This document shows positions 1-13,261 of a DNA stretch of 64,000 nt, piece by piece. The stretch is from Tribonema minus (lineage: Eukaryota; Sar; Xanthophyceae; Tribonematales; Tribonemataceae): NCBI GenBank assembly GCA_017506865.1, contig JAFCMP010000527.1, positions 620,001 to 684,000 of the forward strand. The letters are read 5' to 3'. How positions within the stretch are numbered: the first letter of the stretch is position 1; every line of letters begins with the position of its first letter. Made by a program: the position numbers and the translations under genes. Below the pieces are notes generated by a model. The model saw only the letters and a list, made by a program, of their open reading frames with translations. It searched no databases and was not told where the DNA came from.

Positions 1-243
1 GCAACTTGAAGTGGACCTAGGCCCTCCAGGGTCAACTACAGAGATCATCTGAAAGGACAGGGTGTGAGTGGACATGTACGCATGTCTGCGGTAGTGGTAA
101 AAAAAAAAGACCCGAGCACTACTGGTGCAGCGAATGCCGCAAAATAGTGCGAATGGCAGCCACAACAGTGTGAGGCCCCAACTCCAGTAAGTAAGAGGGT
201 ATGCAGGCGTGGGGGTATGCAGTAGTGTTCTATAGAAGTATAC
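1..243. other. Intron or downstream flank of the coiled-coil gene
   Basis: No exon is visible. On the minus strand this is the sequence just after the last exon found. A decayed copy of that exon's end (gagcactactggtgcagcg) lies at about 113-132. This fits the exon-edge duplication seen elsewhere. The gene presumably continues beyond the left edge. Confidence 0.4.
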
Positions 244-3200
244 CTGAGCACCGCTGGCGCAGCGCAGGCCGCCAAGGCCCCCTACAGGCTTTGCAGCGCT
301 GCCTTGAAGTTCCTCTGCGTTCTCCTGATTGCCCTTGTTGCTGTCGGCAGTGGTAGGCCTGGGGCTGCTGAGGCCTCCGTCTTTGAAGCTGCGGCAGAGG
401 GCAGGTATGGGAGGTATCGTGATGGGAGTGAGGGTTCTGGGGTGAAACGAACACAGGTGGACATTGTGCAGGTGAGCACTTCCAGCCCTATTCCTTGCTC
501 TTGAACTAGCCCCCTGCACTCACACTCACAATAAGCATCCTGCATCTGGGTCCCACATGTCGAGGCTGCAGAAGAGCTGAGCCAAGGCACCAGCAATTCA
601 GGAGGCTGTAAAACTCCAGACTATCTCTCTCTCTCTGTGTGCAAGAATTCAGATTTGATATATGTGCAAAAAGGGGCGGGCTGCAGAATGCACTGCTTCA
701 ATTGGAGTCGCAAGTGTCATGATGACGAGAGACCATTCGCACGCTAGTGCCGACAACGACTTGACATGGTGACTCGCAACCCATCAAAATCTTGCCTCTC
801 ATGACATTACCGGTCATGCACTGCTCATGTTGGCTCAACACCAGTGCTTCAGGCAGAGCGCCTTCCCCAATGGAGCGCTGCACAATTGACGTGTCAGTCC
901 AGAAAGCGTTATTTAAGTTGCCGATGATAAGACATCTGTGAGTGTGCATGCCCTTTCAGCCCGTACATCAACCGCACAAGCAGCAAACTTCAACTAAGAC
1001 GGTACCTGCCGACCATCGACCCTGCAGTGAGGTAGTCCCGGGGGCTTGCAGGGACCGCTGGGGGTCCAATGTCACCGGCACCGCTGCCAACTTCAAGCTT
1101 GTGCTTCACCAGAACCTCTTCAATCTGTGCATGGCAGCAGGGAGACCTGAAGGATTGAGGAATCTTGGAAATCATGCCGAATGTAACTGCCACACCTGCT
1201 GGAAATCACCCTGCACGTGCGCACATACTTCGAAGTATCCATCTTGCATTTTGCCAGGCTGAGTACATGGGTCAAAGCAGAGGGGCTCAAGTTACACGGC
1301 TAGTGCTATACTTGAAGTACAGTGAAGTTAGAATAGTGCCAGCTGTCCTGCTGACACGCATGTCCACCGCTGTAGGGTTTACTGTGCCTGTCACTTTGGT
1401 GCACTGTCTACAGGTTTCATGCATAGACATCATGATTTGCATACCGCAATGAGCTCACTGATGACTGGACTTCCCAACGTTTGCAGCCTCTTGTCAGAGC
1501 CCTTCGCGAGCCACACAATCTTACAGCATCCATTTGTTGGTGTTCTGCACTTGCGTGAGCCTGGGCAAGAATTTTTGCTTTGGGCACGCCTAGGCGGTAT
1601 GTCTCAACACAAAATCCTGACACACAGCTGCCTGCACAGACCCGATCGGTTGCAGCCCCTTGATATTTGCCTGTTCGATGCTGCAACATTGCTCAGCCAT
1701 TGCTGAGGACCTACCCCTAACCCTAATTCTACCCCTAGGACCTCTGTGGTCCGAGCCAGTGCGATCACGCAACGCACGCCAATAACCTCAAGAAGTGCTT
1801 GCTGCAGACCACTCTCAGAACCTATGTCCCGCACGCCCTCGTGCACAACAATCGGGAGTGCTAGATTATGCAGCTCACCCTGAGCATGATGGCCTCAAAC
1901 TTGGGAACAAGGGGCTTGGCGTTAGGCCCTGCCTTGCCCGCCTGGGCCCCCTCTGCAGCAGCCATGCCCAGGGCCTCCCCAATGTCGCCGGACAACTCTC
2001 TGAGTGCCTGCAGTTTTCAAGTATGATGGGTGAATCGGGTGCAAAAGTGTGAGCTCGGACATCTGCACGTTGGCAGCAGCACTTTGCCTGTGCTGCAAAC
2101 GATTCAAAGTAGTGTTGTGCTGTCTCTCTCTCAATGTCCTCAAAGCAACTGAGCACTTGGCCGAGCGAGCAAGGTAGTTGAAGCTAGCAGGGCCATTTAT
2201 AGTGCAATCACCAAACAGCACTCGCTGGTCTGCCTGTCAGCTTTGAGATCCAAATGAAATATAACTAGTGAAGAAAATAAACTTGTTCTCTTTCTATGGT
2301 TTGAAACTCGGCTAACAACACCAGCTGGCTGACCTGAATGGCGGGCCCGGTGGTGTTGCCGGTGGCTGTCCTCATGGAGCTGTCAATGTCAACGCTCAGG
2401 TCGCGCAGCGCCACCAGAGCTTCACGACACAATCTGCAATGAGCGCGCAATCAGTTTTGCCGTCACCAAAGTGACATGCGAATATGTCACCAGTCCCATG
2501 ACAGGCTGAACATGCAGCAAATTGACTATCATGATCATGCCTGCCCGAGCTTCGTAATGCAGACCGCAGCAAGGATGCCGGCATTGACAGATTTTGACAG
2601 TGCCTTCTGAGACTACATGCGACAAGCACACCACATATTCATTATTCCTGATCACTTTTGGACGCTTCTTAGGTATCTCCTAGAAACTCAAGTTCCTGAG
2701 GTTTCCGCCATCTTGTGCGCTGCTGAACCACCAAAGGCGGCACTTCTAATGTGTACTAATGGCAATGCTCGGCAAGGTGACACTTGCGGTGCATCTGCTG
2801 GTCCTCCGCTGCTACAGGTTTCAGGTCCTTGTGCTCTCATCGCGATCCGTCCTCAGAGTGGACCTCACTGCTGGTAAGGACTAGGAACTGCGGATTGCAA
2901 CCGCCAAGCAATTCATGCAGCTGCTTAATTTGCCACCAATACGGGTGCTATGCACACCGTGACTACTAGTGCCTTTGTGCCTGGCAAGTATGTTGGCTGC
3001 TTTGTCTTCATGTGTGTGCCGTAACCTTTGAATACATTGTTACGGCTCATTGCAGCGCAGATAGTGGTTTGCCAAACTCCTTGTTCTGGGCAACCTCCCA
3101 GCAAGTGCAATCTGCTACTTAATCAGCATACCCCAGTGTGTCCGGTTTCCCTGACATACATAGGTTTCCCTGGCATACATACCGTTTGAACTCTCAAGCA

Positions 3201-6200
3201 CCCTATCAGCGCTCACTCAGCAATTAGTCAAAAAAGGCCCATGGCTATGAAGATCATGCCACTGCTGTGCACCCATACATGCATACCTATTGCACCCATA
3301 CATACATACCTATTGGATCTCTCCTGGTCGCTCTCGCCAGGCGGTAACGATGCCCGGGGGTCGGGAATCCTCTGCTGCTCGATGATGCGTTGTTGAACTG
3401 CAAGCGGGCAAGAAAGTACGGGAGAACTCGAACTGTGTATGACGCAACAGTAACTAGCGCACTCCAGATGCCACATACTACACAGCAACGATTGAGAACA
3501 GTGTTTCGTATTTCTTGGAAAGGCTTTGAAGTAAAGGGCTTGTGGCATGATTGCGCCCGCCAACGCCAGCGACATAACATATGCATCTGGCGCCTGCATG
3601 TGCGCTGGCGCAAACAAGAGCACAGCAACGCTCAGTACAGGGCATTTGTGTTGCGTCTACTGACGGCATCTCCACCTCGAGCATCAACTTTCAGTTATTT
3701 GGGATTTTAGCCATCTCGCCTGTTGCTGGCCACACCCATCTGTGAAGAAGACAGGGTTTTGCTCTCTGACCTTTGTGTCCACAGTAGAAGAACGCAAATA
3801 TTTATAGTACTTGCTGGTGATTTCAAAGCTCCGCAACTGACTTTATATTACGTCGTGCCATGTTGCACCACTCCAACCTCTACTTGCAGACCTGGCTGCA
3901 GCAACAATCCTGCTCGTGTATCCTGTTGCTTGTGCATCTGAAATGCATTGAGAAGAAGCTTGAAGAATCACTGTGCGCGTATCCTGCACTGTGACTGGCA
4001 ATGAGAAACTGCCATAGTGGGATGCTTTTTTTAAACTGCTGCTACTTGCTGGCCGCAACAGCAACCCTCGTTGGCCAATAAGCTGTGTAAACCTTTTTCA
4101 AAGGTAAGCGAGAAGTACTAATCTCCTCACCAACAATGGTCTGTTGCACCGGCTGTGGCGGCGGCAGCATTGGCGGGGGTGCTTCAGGCGTAACTGTCAG
4201 CTGAACCGCCTCGGCGACCTTGGTTGCGGGTTGAGCAAACCCAAGGGCTTCCGCTCGCATCTTGGCACGGAAGTCTTCGAGTTGCACCAGCAGCTGCACG
4301 GCCACAAGGGGTTGTCATAGCAGACGCAGTGTCAGGCTGGCAGCGTAAGGTGAGGATAGAGCATAAGGTGTGTGAAGTAAGGTTGCAGGTGTATCACGGC
4401 GAGCTGCTCTTTGCAACTGAGGAGTCGAGGCTAATTTCAGCAGCTCAGTAATGTGCCACACCATACATGTTAAATCAGAGACGCTGCAAGCGGATTGCCA
4501 CCTTGCTTTTTATCCTGACAAGCAGCAGTACAGTGCATGCGCACAGGTGTAAAAGATCGCGCTTCAAGCGCGTGATGGGGGGCGGGCATCAATAATCCTC
4601 TCTTGCCAGGCTGCAAAAGGTCAGCTGCTTCTGTCGCAATAGCCTTCGGCACGGCAGCCTTGCATACAACACATTTTCCTCTATTTTGGATGTATGTATG
4701 GAATTTACACGTGGGCAATGTTTGCCTACACAACACACAATTCAACTCTGGAAACACTGACCTCGTGATCGGTGATCAAAGCCCCATGCAACTCTCGGAT
4801 ATTGAGCCGGACGCCACTCAGGCCCTGCTGCAGCGTCATGACCTGCTCTTGCGTAAACCCCACCCTCTCCTCTGTCATGCGCAGCTGCAATTCACATCGT
4901 CCCAACAGTGGCAGAGCAAGGGCGGGAGATAAGCATTGGCCAACATCTGACCGTTAGCATTGGCGTGCAGGCAACTCTCTTTGCATTTTGGTTGAACCTC
5001 ACGACTGCACTCAGTGCCACTAGCGTGCTGGGTTACACAAGGTTGTAACAAGGAGAATGGTTGAAGTATAGGGTCAGGGAGTGTCATGAGGTAGTGATGA
5101 AGCTCTAGGCCATTTGCTCTTGGATGTAACCATGACAGCATCCACTCATCTGGTATGATAGGGAAAGTAACTGCGCATGCGAGGCATTGGCAAGGCAATG
5201 TTGAAAGATGATGCACCCAATTGTTCGCAGGTGATGTAGATTGAAAACTATTGAGTTTCAGCACCTTTTGGAGCTATGTACAGCTTGCAACAACATGAAA
5301 ATAAATGATATTGCATGTTCCACAGAAGCCAGGCCAGTGGTGCACTCTCCTCTGGTGACTCTCAATTTGTGTAGCCACATTCGTCAGAGTAATTCTTCCA
5401 AGTACATTGCATGTAGGCACAGGAAGTGTGCACCCACTGACAAAAGGGGTATGATCGTCATCGACCCAAGCGCGCCACGGTAATGGTCCCGCCAGATGCC
5501 TTCGAGTGCATTTGCCGTGCACTTGCAGGGTTGGGTACGACAGAGTTGTGAGAGATAGCCCCCTCCAAAGACCACGAAAAAAATAAAATTGCTTCAATAC
5601 GTCAGGCATCGTTGTGCCCCCCCTCCCCCCCCCCCCCTCTTGATGGCTGCAAATGACACTTACTAATTGGCACTTGACGGTTTTGTCCAATAAATAACGA
5701 CTGACCTGTCCCTCATGCGCACGAAGATGTTCCAGGTTTTCATTCACAACGGCAATATTCTGCATGCAGAGCAGCACACATTCAACAAAAACAGTTTCAG
5801 ATCAGGCAACAGTAGTGAATCGCCACACAGCAAGTATGGAAGTATTGATTCACTTGTAGCCACTGTTAGGTGGACTGGTGATGTTGTGGGTGTGCGCCAT
5901 CATATACCAGTTTCTGCTGTGAACGCTGCTTGTGGTATAAATAGGTGCTCGCAGTTTGACCTAAGGCGTGCCACTCAGACTTCTGTACCAAGTACAGTCA
6001 TAGACCACTGATTAAGTTCGGCATGTTGGAGAGTCACTTTTGAGTCATAAGCTGCTTCCTCGTTATAGAGGGCATGCGCATTGGACTGTACGCTGCTCCA
6101 CCCTAGAAATATCTGGCCATCATGTACTGGTACGCTGCACCGTGTACTCAAGATGTACTCATGCTGAACTGTGTACTGCACAACGCACTTGATGATGAGC

Positions 6201-9200
6201 ACTGCAGTCTTGAGCACATACGCAGAAAGCAAGGGCTGGTGCCCCCCCCCATCTAGCCTCGACACGTGCTGTGCAAATCACTAAACCTGACTGCGTTAGT
6301 GGTTGCGATGCGCCGTTCAGTCTTCACTCCAACGCATGCAATGAAACTTCAACAACAGCTCGCCCCTTACACACCTTCTTCAGGGCATGCGCATTCAGCT
6401 GGTGTGCCCCCTCAAGCGTGCCCAGCCGTGACTCCAGTGCCACCACTTTATCAGTCACAGAGCCCGAGCCCTTGCTGGCTCCCTCACTCAGCTCCAGCAG
6501 CTTTGCGCGCATGAGCTGGATCTCTTGCTGCTGCTGCCGACCGCTTTTGCGACTGACGCCGGGGCATGCAAGCAAATCACATGAAAGCAAGTGTTGCATT
6601 GCTCAGCTTCAGCAGCTCGGTGTGCATATGCGGCATTTTGTTTCTGCTGCTGCCGTGCATGTTTGCGGCTACAGGGACTATTGCAACGAGGAAGCACAAG
6701 TTTTGAATGCGAGTTGTTGATTTACTTAATGGACAATGCAGTACACTTGAAAGTCTGGTCTCGTGATCGCGGACCTGCAATGTAATGACTGACATTGAGA
6801 AACAGCATGTTGGAATAGTATATTATAATGGAGAGTGCACTACGTGGTGATGCTCAGAATGAAGCCTGCACTGTACTGTACTGTACTGTACTGTACTGTA
6901 CTGTACTGTACTGTACGACCAGCACAACACAGTCGGCGCTCGTGGACTTGCATTGCACTGGTTGACAAGACCGATTCATGTAGAGTGGTTGCTACAACAA
7001 TGTGACTTGAGTGCGTGCGTCGAGTTTTACCAAGGCATGCTTGTACCCTGGACCATCCTCATAGGTTTAGAGGAAGGTTACTATCTGGGGTTAGGGCTAG
7101 GTCTAGGTCACCTTTGCGCATTGCTCAGTCGGAGGGCCTTGATCTCCTCTTGCAGGTCCCCCAGATGCCCTTCCAGAGTAGACACCTGAATCCAATTGAT
7201 AAGAAGGCAGTGTTTAAAATATTACTTTTTTTCAAGGAGGCTACTGAATAATATGCACCAGCAGCATGTCATCCACTGCAAATGTTGCTTGGGTCATGTC
7301 GATTACGCCTGGTGCATGTGAGATAAATACTACCTCGGAGAGTGCACAGGCAGGAGATCTGAGGTTGACTTTGGGCTTCATACACTCTCACTTTTCCCAA
7401 TCAATAGCATTTACGTTGAGCGGTCATAATGGTCGTTGTCATACCATGCACACGAGATGTGATAAGCACATCGCTCCATGGGTTTCCTACGCGCACTGAA
7501 TCGCAAACACCCCGCCTTATTTACAGCCTTTCCATGGCCACACCACAGTGACTCGTTCTGCAGCCAAACCGCACGATCTTGGTGGGTGTCCTCATAGTAA
7601 AAGGCGCATGCTTGCAACGCGTATATTGATGCAACAGCCTTTCCATGGCCACACACCACTGACTCACCCTGCAGCCCAGCCGCACTGTCTCACTGGGTGT
7701 TGTCATAATAAGCGGCGCGTGCTTATGATGCCTATATTGATGTACTTCAAAGTCATAGCCTTCACGTTGCCACAACCTTCTGACTCACCCTGCAGCCAAG
7801 ACGCACGGTCTTGCTGGGAGTTCTTGTAGTGAGGAGCGCGTGCTTGAGACGCCTATATAGATATACATACTTCAGCGTAACAGCCATCACATGGCCACAG
7901 ACTTCTCACTCACCCTGCAGCCAAGCCGCACGGTCTTGCTAGGAGTTCTCGTAGAGAGGGGCGCGTGCTTGAGGCGCCTGTCCCGCCTGAGCGCTGCCAT
8001 GACCTGACGCACCGCCCACTGCCACCGAATGCGCGCGCGAATGGTCGCTGAGCAATGGCACAGAAATGAGAAAGGGGTGAGCGGGTCAGCATTGGGGGCG
8101 GATCATGTACTCGCATTTGTTTGCATGACATGTGCATGACGGCTTTTGCCCAATGTATTGGCAAGCGGTAGGCACCGCGTCTCAGACAACAGGGAGGTAT
8201 TATTCTGAACTCGGTATGCTGATACATGTGTACATTATAGAGGGTGTCATCAAGGTGATGATGAGCAGCAATGTCGGGTGTCCTGGCACGCTGCTTTCGG
8301 CACAGTACGGAAAAGCAGAAATCGATGAAGTCTTTCAGGCAAACATTCGGTGGGCTCGGTGCTTTTATTTCTCAAGCTCACGCTAGTGCCCTGAGTGTTC
8401 TATCTGCTCTAAGGTGTATAGCTATGCAGAGTGTGCGCCGACAACACATGTACTTTGCAACACAGTCCGCCTGCCCCGAGCATGTTGCTGACTTGACAGA
8501 TCGCCTAGTGTCACCGCACGCGAACAGAAGTGACTACACACAAGCACTGGAGCGATTTCACCCGGCTCAAAGCATGCCTGGCTACGTCTCGCACTCAATG
8601 CTAATCAGGTCTCAGAGCGAGGTCCACGCTCTTCATTCATTCATTCATGCATTCATTCATGCCCTGACCCCTGCGACTCCAGCGCACACATGCACGAGAG
8701 CAGCATCTACATACCTACGCAGTATACATACATGCCCCCCGGCGGAGCGTTTTTGCAACGCAACTGAGCCACACGCTGGCACTCGGCTTTTAAAATCCAA
8801 CACACTTCTACAGCACACTAAATATGTTTGTTGCTTCAACAATATACTCTCAAACAACAACTATTTATTACCTGGAGTCGCCGGGCCAGACTTCTCTGGT
8901 TCCGCCTCAGAGCTCAGCGACAAGAGAGCCCCGGATCGTGCCCAAATAAAGGGTGGCGAGCGTATGTTTGTTGCTTCAACAAGACACTCTTGAACTTCAA
9001 GATTTCACTTCATACCTGGAGTCGCCGGGCCAGACTTCTCTGGTTCCGCCTCAGAGCTCAGCGACAAAAGAGCCCCGGATCGGGCCCTAATAAGGGTGGC
9101 AAGCGCCGGTGTGGCACCCCTGAATGAAGGCTGCCGCCGCACTTCTGACATTGTTTGAGCACGTGATAGCGCCGGCAAACTTGCAGCCGGGCTCACGGTT

Positions 9201-11265
9201 GTAATCAGTGACGCTCCTCTAGGCGAAGTTGAAGCTGACGGGTCGGAGGGCGCCGCAGCTGCGGTTGAAGTTGCAGTCGCGTTTGCAGTTGCGGTCGCGA
9301 TCAGCGCCGCCAGGTGCGCGTTGCCGCCCTGCAGTCCACAGCACAGCAGTGCTCAGCCATTCAGGATCATTGAAGTACGAACATGCATTCAAGGTTGAAT
9401 GTACGGTGACGTATGCGGTGAGATTTCAGATGCCACCACAGGAATCATCAGTGCAAGCCAGACATGCGCTTCTCTGAAACAATTGACCACGTAAAGAACT
9501 CTTTGAAGTGCAGCTGGTTGCAAGCTGAGGGGTCGGGGAAGCATCATACAAAAAAAACTAGCTCATGCCATATTTTGATGATAAAAAAAAGTATTGTAAA
9601 CGTCAGATGGACGTCGCTGCGCACAAGACCGCCAGTATGACTGTATTGATTTATACAGAAACAGACCTTTTTTCGCTTCTTGGTGCGCCACGCTGCCCCC
9701 TCCTGCACGCAGCGCAGCGTCTTTGCGCACGTGTCGCCGCTCACGTGAAACGCTAGGTTCTCCAGCTTCTGCTCCAGAGCACGCGTTTTGGCTTCCAGCC
9801 CTACAACAGTGCAAAATGATGGCGTGATTGATCAAACTTCAGAGGCGACATTTCACGGGCGTGTTTGCTGTTGGTGGCGGTTTTCATTGCAGGAGTCTGA
9901 AGGTGTTCACTCTAGTACGTGTGACGTTGTGCTTGCATGCTGGAAGCAGGACACAAGCCACAAGCAAGAGCATTGGCACCTCAAGCGTCGAAGGCTGCAA
10001 CAGCCAAGGACCTGTTGCCAATTTGCTGGGTCGGTAACGACGTGAGTGGTACAGTCATGAACAACAGACTGCGTTTGAGGTCTGTGTCCTTTTGCGCCAT
10101 TGCTTATGGTTTGCCTTTGAAACTGGAAGGCGATAATGATGTCTCAACAGTAGCCGTCAGCTATACCTAATACATACTGCCCAGGATCTGGGCAAGAGAG
10201 CTGCAGGCTCCCGATTATGGAGACATCTTCGCTGCAAGCCTGCTGTTGACCATGCTACGAAACCGCTGGCAATGGACCCTCATGTGCACCACGCTGTCTG
10301 CGGTTTTGAAATGCTCACGATGGAAGTGGCCACAGCCTAGTCTAACCCCAAACCCAACCCTCCCTAATCCGAAGCCCAACTCAATACAGCCACCAACCAG
10401 CCGTGTTTCGGAGTATGTGTTGCAGAGCAAGTTGCTGCATACGACTCGGATAGAAGGCATATAACAGACAACCAGCCTCTGTTGGGGCCGTTTTGAATGC
10501 AAGTCAATGACGTCTGGGATTTTAAGCAGCAGCTGGCAAGTCCATGCACACCATGCACATACATCAGCACTCACAACAGTAGTCTACAGTTTGCGCCTGC
10601 AGCTGCTCTGCTGTCAGGCCCTGATCATCCGGCATATATCAGTACATACTGCAATGGTGTCAGTAAATATTGTCGTGATGTCCAGGCTGTGGAAAAACGC
10701 ATGTGTCAATCCAAAACAACATCACAAACGACCTCTGGCGGTACGGGGAAACTATGTGTAGAAATGAAGAAAAACATCCCTGGAGTACTTGCTTGCACCA
10801 CTGTTTGGCAGGACTCAGTGTGCATCACCACAGGGAAGTGTTGAGGAAGAGCTGGAGTTAGGGTTAGGGTTAAGGTAAGGATGTGACACACATTCCAAGG
10901 GACACAGGAGCACTCTGAAGGGGTTTGAAGACTTTTCGACCATCGGCATGAAGGGTCGTGCTTGCTGGCACTTCACATGTTCCTGATCCGCTGCACCGCT
11001 GAAGCCCATGCATGCAGTCAATTGATGCCTATCGCTTGTACACTTTCATAAGCTTGTGAGCGTGCCTACACTGCATCATGTCTGAGCCTCCACCTGAGTT
11101 GTAGTCTTCAACTCTTAGCTCCAGGCGCTGCAGGCTGCTGCACAGCACCGTCAGCACCGTGTGCATGACGTTTGAAGTTGAGCTGATCTGGTCCAGGTAG
11201 TTTGACATCTCCGGTCCCCTTGACTCCAGTGTCCCCTTCCGCTTAGCACCTCCGAATGGGTCCAT
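244..11265 (-). CDS. Coiled-coil protein of unknown function, 14 exons, 3' end outside window
   Basis: I rebuilt this from exons at 11265-11094, 9800-9667, 9328-9016, 8047-7914, 7185-7112, 6552-6375, 5759-5706, 4884-4762, 4293-4131, 3397-3310, 2433-2334, 2007-1879, 1124-1006 and 388-244. All introns are GT-AG, and the reading phase carries through all 13 junctions, which is the main support. The exons give about 642 residues from the ATG at 11265, just after a possible acceptor, so an upstream 5' UTR exon is possible. No stop was reached by 244. Exon 1 begins MDPFGGAKRKG. Exon 3 is a 104-codon Ala/Ser/Thr-rich linker. Exon 4 is strongly basic (DRRLKHAPLS). Exons 5-8 hold heptad-like helices such as LEGHLGDLQEEIKALRL, EIQLMRAKLLEL and VVNENLEHLRAHEG. 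Exon 8 also has a Pro-rich patch (PEAPPPMLPPPQP). No catalytic motif or family was recognised. A scaffold or cytoskeletal role is only a guess from the coiled coils. Confidence 0.7.
6871..6916. repeat. (CTGTA)n microsatellite
   Basis: About nine uninterrupted CTGTA units lie in an intron of the minus-strand coiled-coil gene. Read directly; no function inferred. Confidence 0.95.
7540..7930 (-). repeat. Tandem copies of exon 4 end plus donor site, coiled-coil gene
   Basis: Four units share the core ctgcagccaagccgcac, at about 7558, 7669, 7793 and 7915, spaced 111-124 bp. On the minus strand the copy at 7915 is the true end of exon 4, followed by its gtgagt donor. The other three lie inside the downstream intron and keep a donor-like site after the same sequence. 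The farthest copy looks the most changed. Confidence 0.8.
8822..9100 (-). repeat. Two-copy tandem duplication of exon 3 end plus donor, coiled-coil gene
   Basis: The stretch atacctggagtcgccgggcc and the roughly 90 bp after it occur at about 9012 (true exon end and donor on the minus strand) and again at about 8870, about 140 bp apart. The intron copy keeps the splice-donor context but lies outside the coding model. Confidence 0.8.
10855..10882 (+). repeat. Interstitial TTAGGG telomere-like patch
   Basis: Three near-perfect TTAGGG units with a degenerate fourth lie in intron 1 of the coiled-coil gene. The nearby stretch 10337-10380 is a C-strand counterpart with ctaacccc-like units. Confidence 0.8.
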
Positions 11266-12482
11266 CCCTGGTCGAACGCGTCATCAGATGATCAATTGCT
11301 ACGTTTTCCGTGTCTTTGAATAAGGAGATGCTGCTGACTGCAGGCAAATACGCAGTGCTTAGATGCGTATCAAGACAAGCAACAGAGCATTTGCAGTCGA
11401 CTGCACGGTGCAACCAGCAAAACGGTGCTGTGATGCGCTTGCATGCAGAAGACTCAGGTGGTACGCACACTGCATCTTAAGCAGCACCAGTGTCTCGTGC
11501 GTGTCACGTTAGTCCAGTCCAGCCCGCATTATTCTTCCTCCTGACAGCCCCACAAAACAAGCATTCTGCTGCTGTCACATGCACAATACGAGCCAGTAGT
11601 ACTTAACCCCCTTTAACAACGTTTGGTGTGTGGCTTGCTTCTGGAGCACGCATTACAGCGCTATTGTGGAGTGCACTACTGTACTTCATGGGGCATGGAC
11701 TCTGAAGGACAGCCGCTATGGATGAGGTCTTTTTGAGTTATCAAATTGGAGAGTGTTCTTGTGTACAGATCATGGAAACCCCCAATCTCCTATCAAGATG
11801 TTTGCTGCACCTATGCATGTGAAAAAAGTCGTATTCAAGTCACTCGGTTTGTGAAAGTCGCTCATTGAAAGATGTTTTGGCACTTTCACAACGCTGGGCC
11901 AACAATATGTTGCCAGCTCTTCCTGGCACACAAAAACATCCGCGTCACAGATCTCAAATGTTCATGTACGCTGCTTTATTGAAAACATGTGGGCTACTTG
12001 CAGATGAAAGCACAACTTGACCACTTTCTCTCACCAGTATTCTGCTGAGGTCTCAGCATAGCGCCCCCCCCGCCCATGCCTTATGCTCGATCGCCTTTGA
12101 GCAGGCTACCAGGCCACCTTCCTTTTATTGCGCTTTCTATCCCCTCTGGCTCCTCTTGAACAAAGATTGCTTGCAAGCGCAGGTCTTGGTTGCTTCTGCC
12201 TCCCGAGGCGACAGAAATGCTGCCTAGTTATTGCGATTTCTCAGGCCCACAGCCAAAGCTACGCCAGCATGGTGGTTGGTCTTCATTCAAATTGCAATGG
12301 CAATTACTTTGGCAGTTACATCTTGAAACGTTGTTTCTGGTGGGTGCTCGCTGTGTGTCGGCTCTCGTGCAGGCCCTTCCACACTGCTGCCAGTAACAGT
12401 AGCAGCAGTGTGCGGGCCGTCGATCACATGGGTGCACGGGTAGAGTATGGTTAGTCATGCAGATGTCCAGTAGCATGACAGT
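11266..12482. other. Intergenic stretch with no supported gene
   Basis: This lies between the start of the minus-strand coiled-coil gene and the plus-strand exon-like region. It has moderate AT content and a short C run at 12062-12070. I see no exon with good borders and coding character. It may hold the 5' regions of both neighbours. Confidence 0.4.
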
Positions 12483-12676
12483 GGGTGGGCCGACGACGGC
12501 GACCCAATAGGCTGTGACTTGCTCAACGAGATGGATTTGCACACCAAGAATGCTGCTGCAAGAAGCTTGTTCCTGGGCCTCTGAAGAACAGCACGTATAC
12601 GCAGTCGGACACCAGGCTGGGACTCACGCACAACTCCAAGTTGCCCGAGTACGACACCTTCGACTTCACAACTTAG
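12483..12676 (+). pseudogene. C-terminal exon-like sequence with an apparent frameshift, unknown product
   Basis: Two adjoining open stretches look coding by codon use but lie in different frames. The first (about 12488-12583) reads WADDGDPIGCDLLNEM then DLHTKNAAARSLFLGL and stops. The second (12563-12676) reads KNSTYTQSDTRLGLTHNSKL then PEYDTFDFTT and stops at TAG 12674-12676. They overlap around agaagcttgttcctgggcct with no room for an intron. So this is either a one-base frameshift in a decayed gene, a sequence error, or one real frame plus one chance frame. I do not recognise the family and found no convincing upstream exons. Confidence 0.35.
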
Positions 12677-13261
12677 GCTTGAGGCACACCTCATTTATGT
12701 GAGTGGCGGTCATGGATGAAGTGCGTGTGACAACATTGTCACCAGGTATACTTTGAGGCAATTGATTTGCGTCCTACAGGAGGCAGTAGGCCTAACGTAA
12801 AGCGCATGCAGGGTTGTGTTAGGCACAGCACGTTGCAAGTAAGCAAGGACTCCGGATGCGGCTGGTCCTGCTGATAGTACTTGCAGCTGGTGCTGGCAGT
12901 CAGATACTTGGGCACAATCTCAGGCGGCCCTTTGGGTGAGAAGGTATGGCAGGGTCCTTGATGATTCTGCGCCTGCTGGCGATATAAAGGTTGTGTGGGT
13001 AATCATTCACCTGCTGTGAGCAGCAGGTACTGCTGCTTCTGCTGCAGTCACACAAGACGCAGCGCGCCAAAAACGCTGCGCACTGACTGTCCTGCCAGTG
13101 CCGGCAGCTCCGAGACATCATTACCCATTGACTACCCTCCGCAAACAGGAGCATCAAGCAGCAAGGATCAGAGCAACGATGCCGTGAAATCAAGAAGCTG
13201 CACACATCTACCTTGAGCGTGGGTGTTGCGCCGCCAGTGTTCCTTTTTTGTCTGGACTCAG

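Noticed and set aside
304..504. Plus-strand ORF with signal-peptide-like start (KFLCVLLIALVAVGSG)
   Set aside because: It lies over a well-phased minus-strand exon (388-244), begins with TTG, and has no supporting exons on the plus strand.
8271..8993. 240-residue plus-strand ORF
   Set aside because: It covers introns and repeat units of the minus-strand gene and has no domain or exon borders; composition is that of random sequence.
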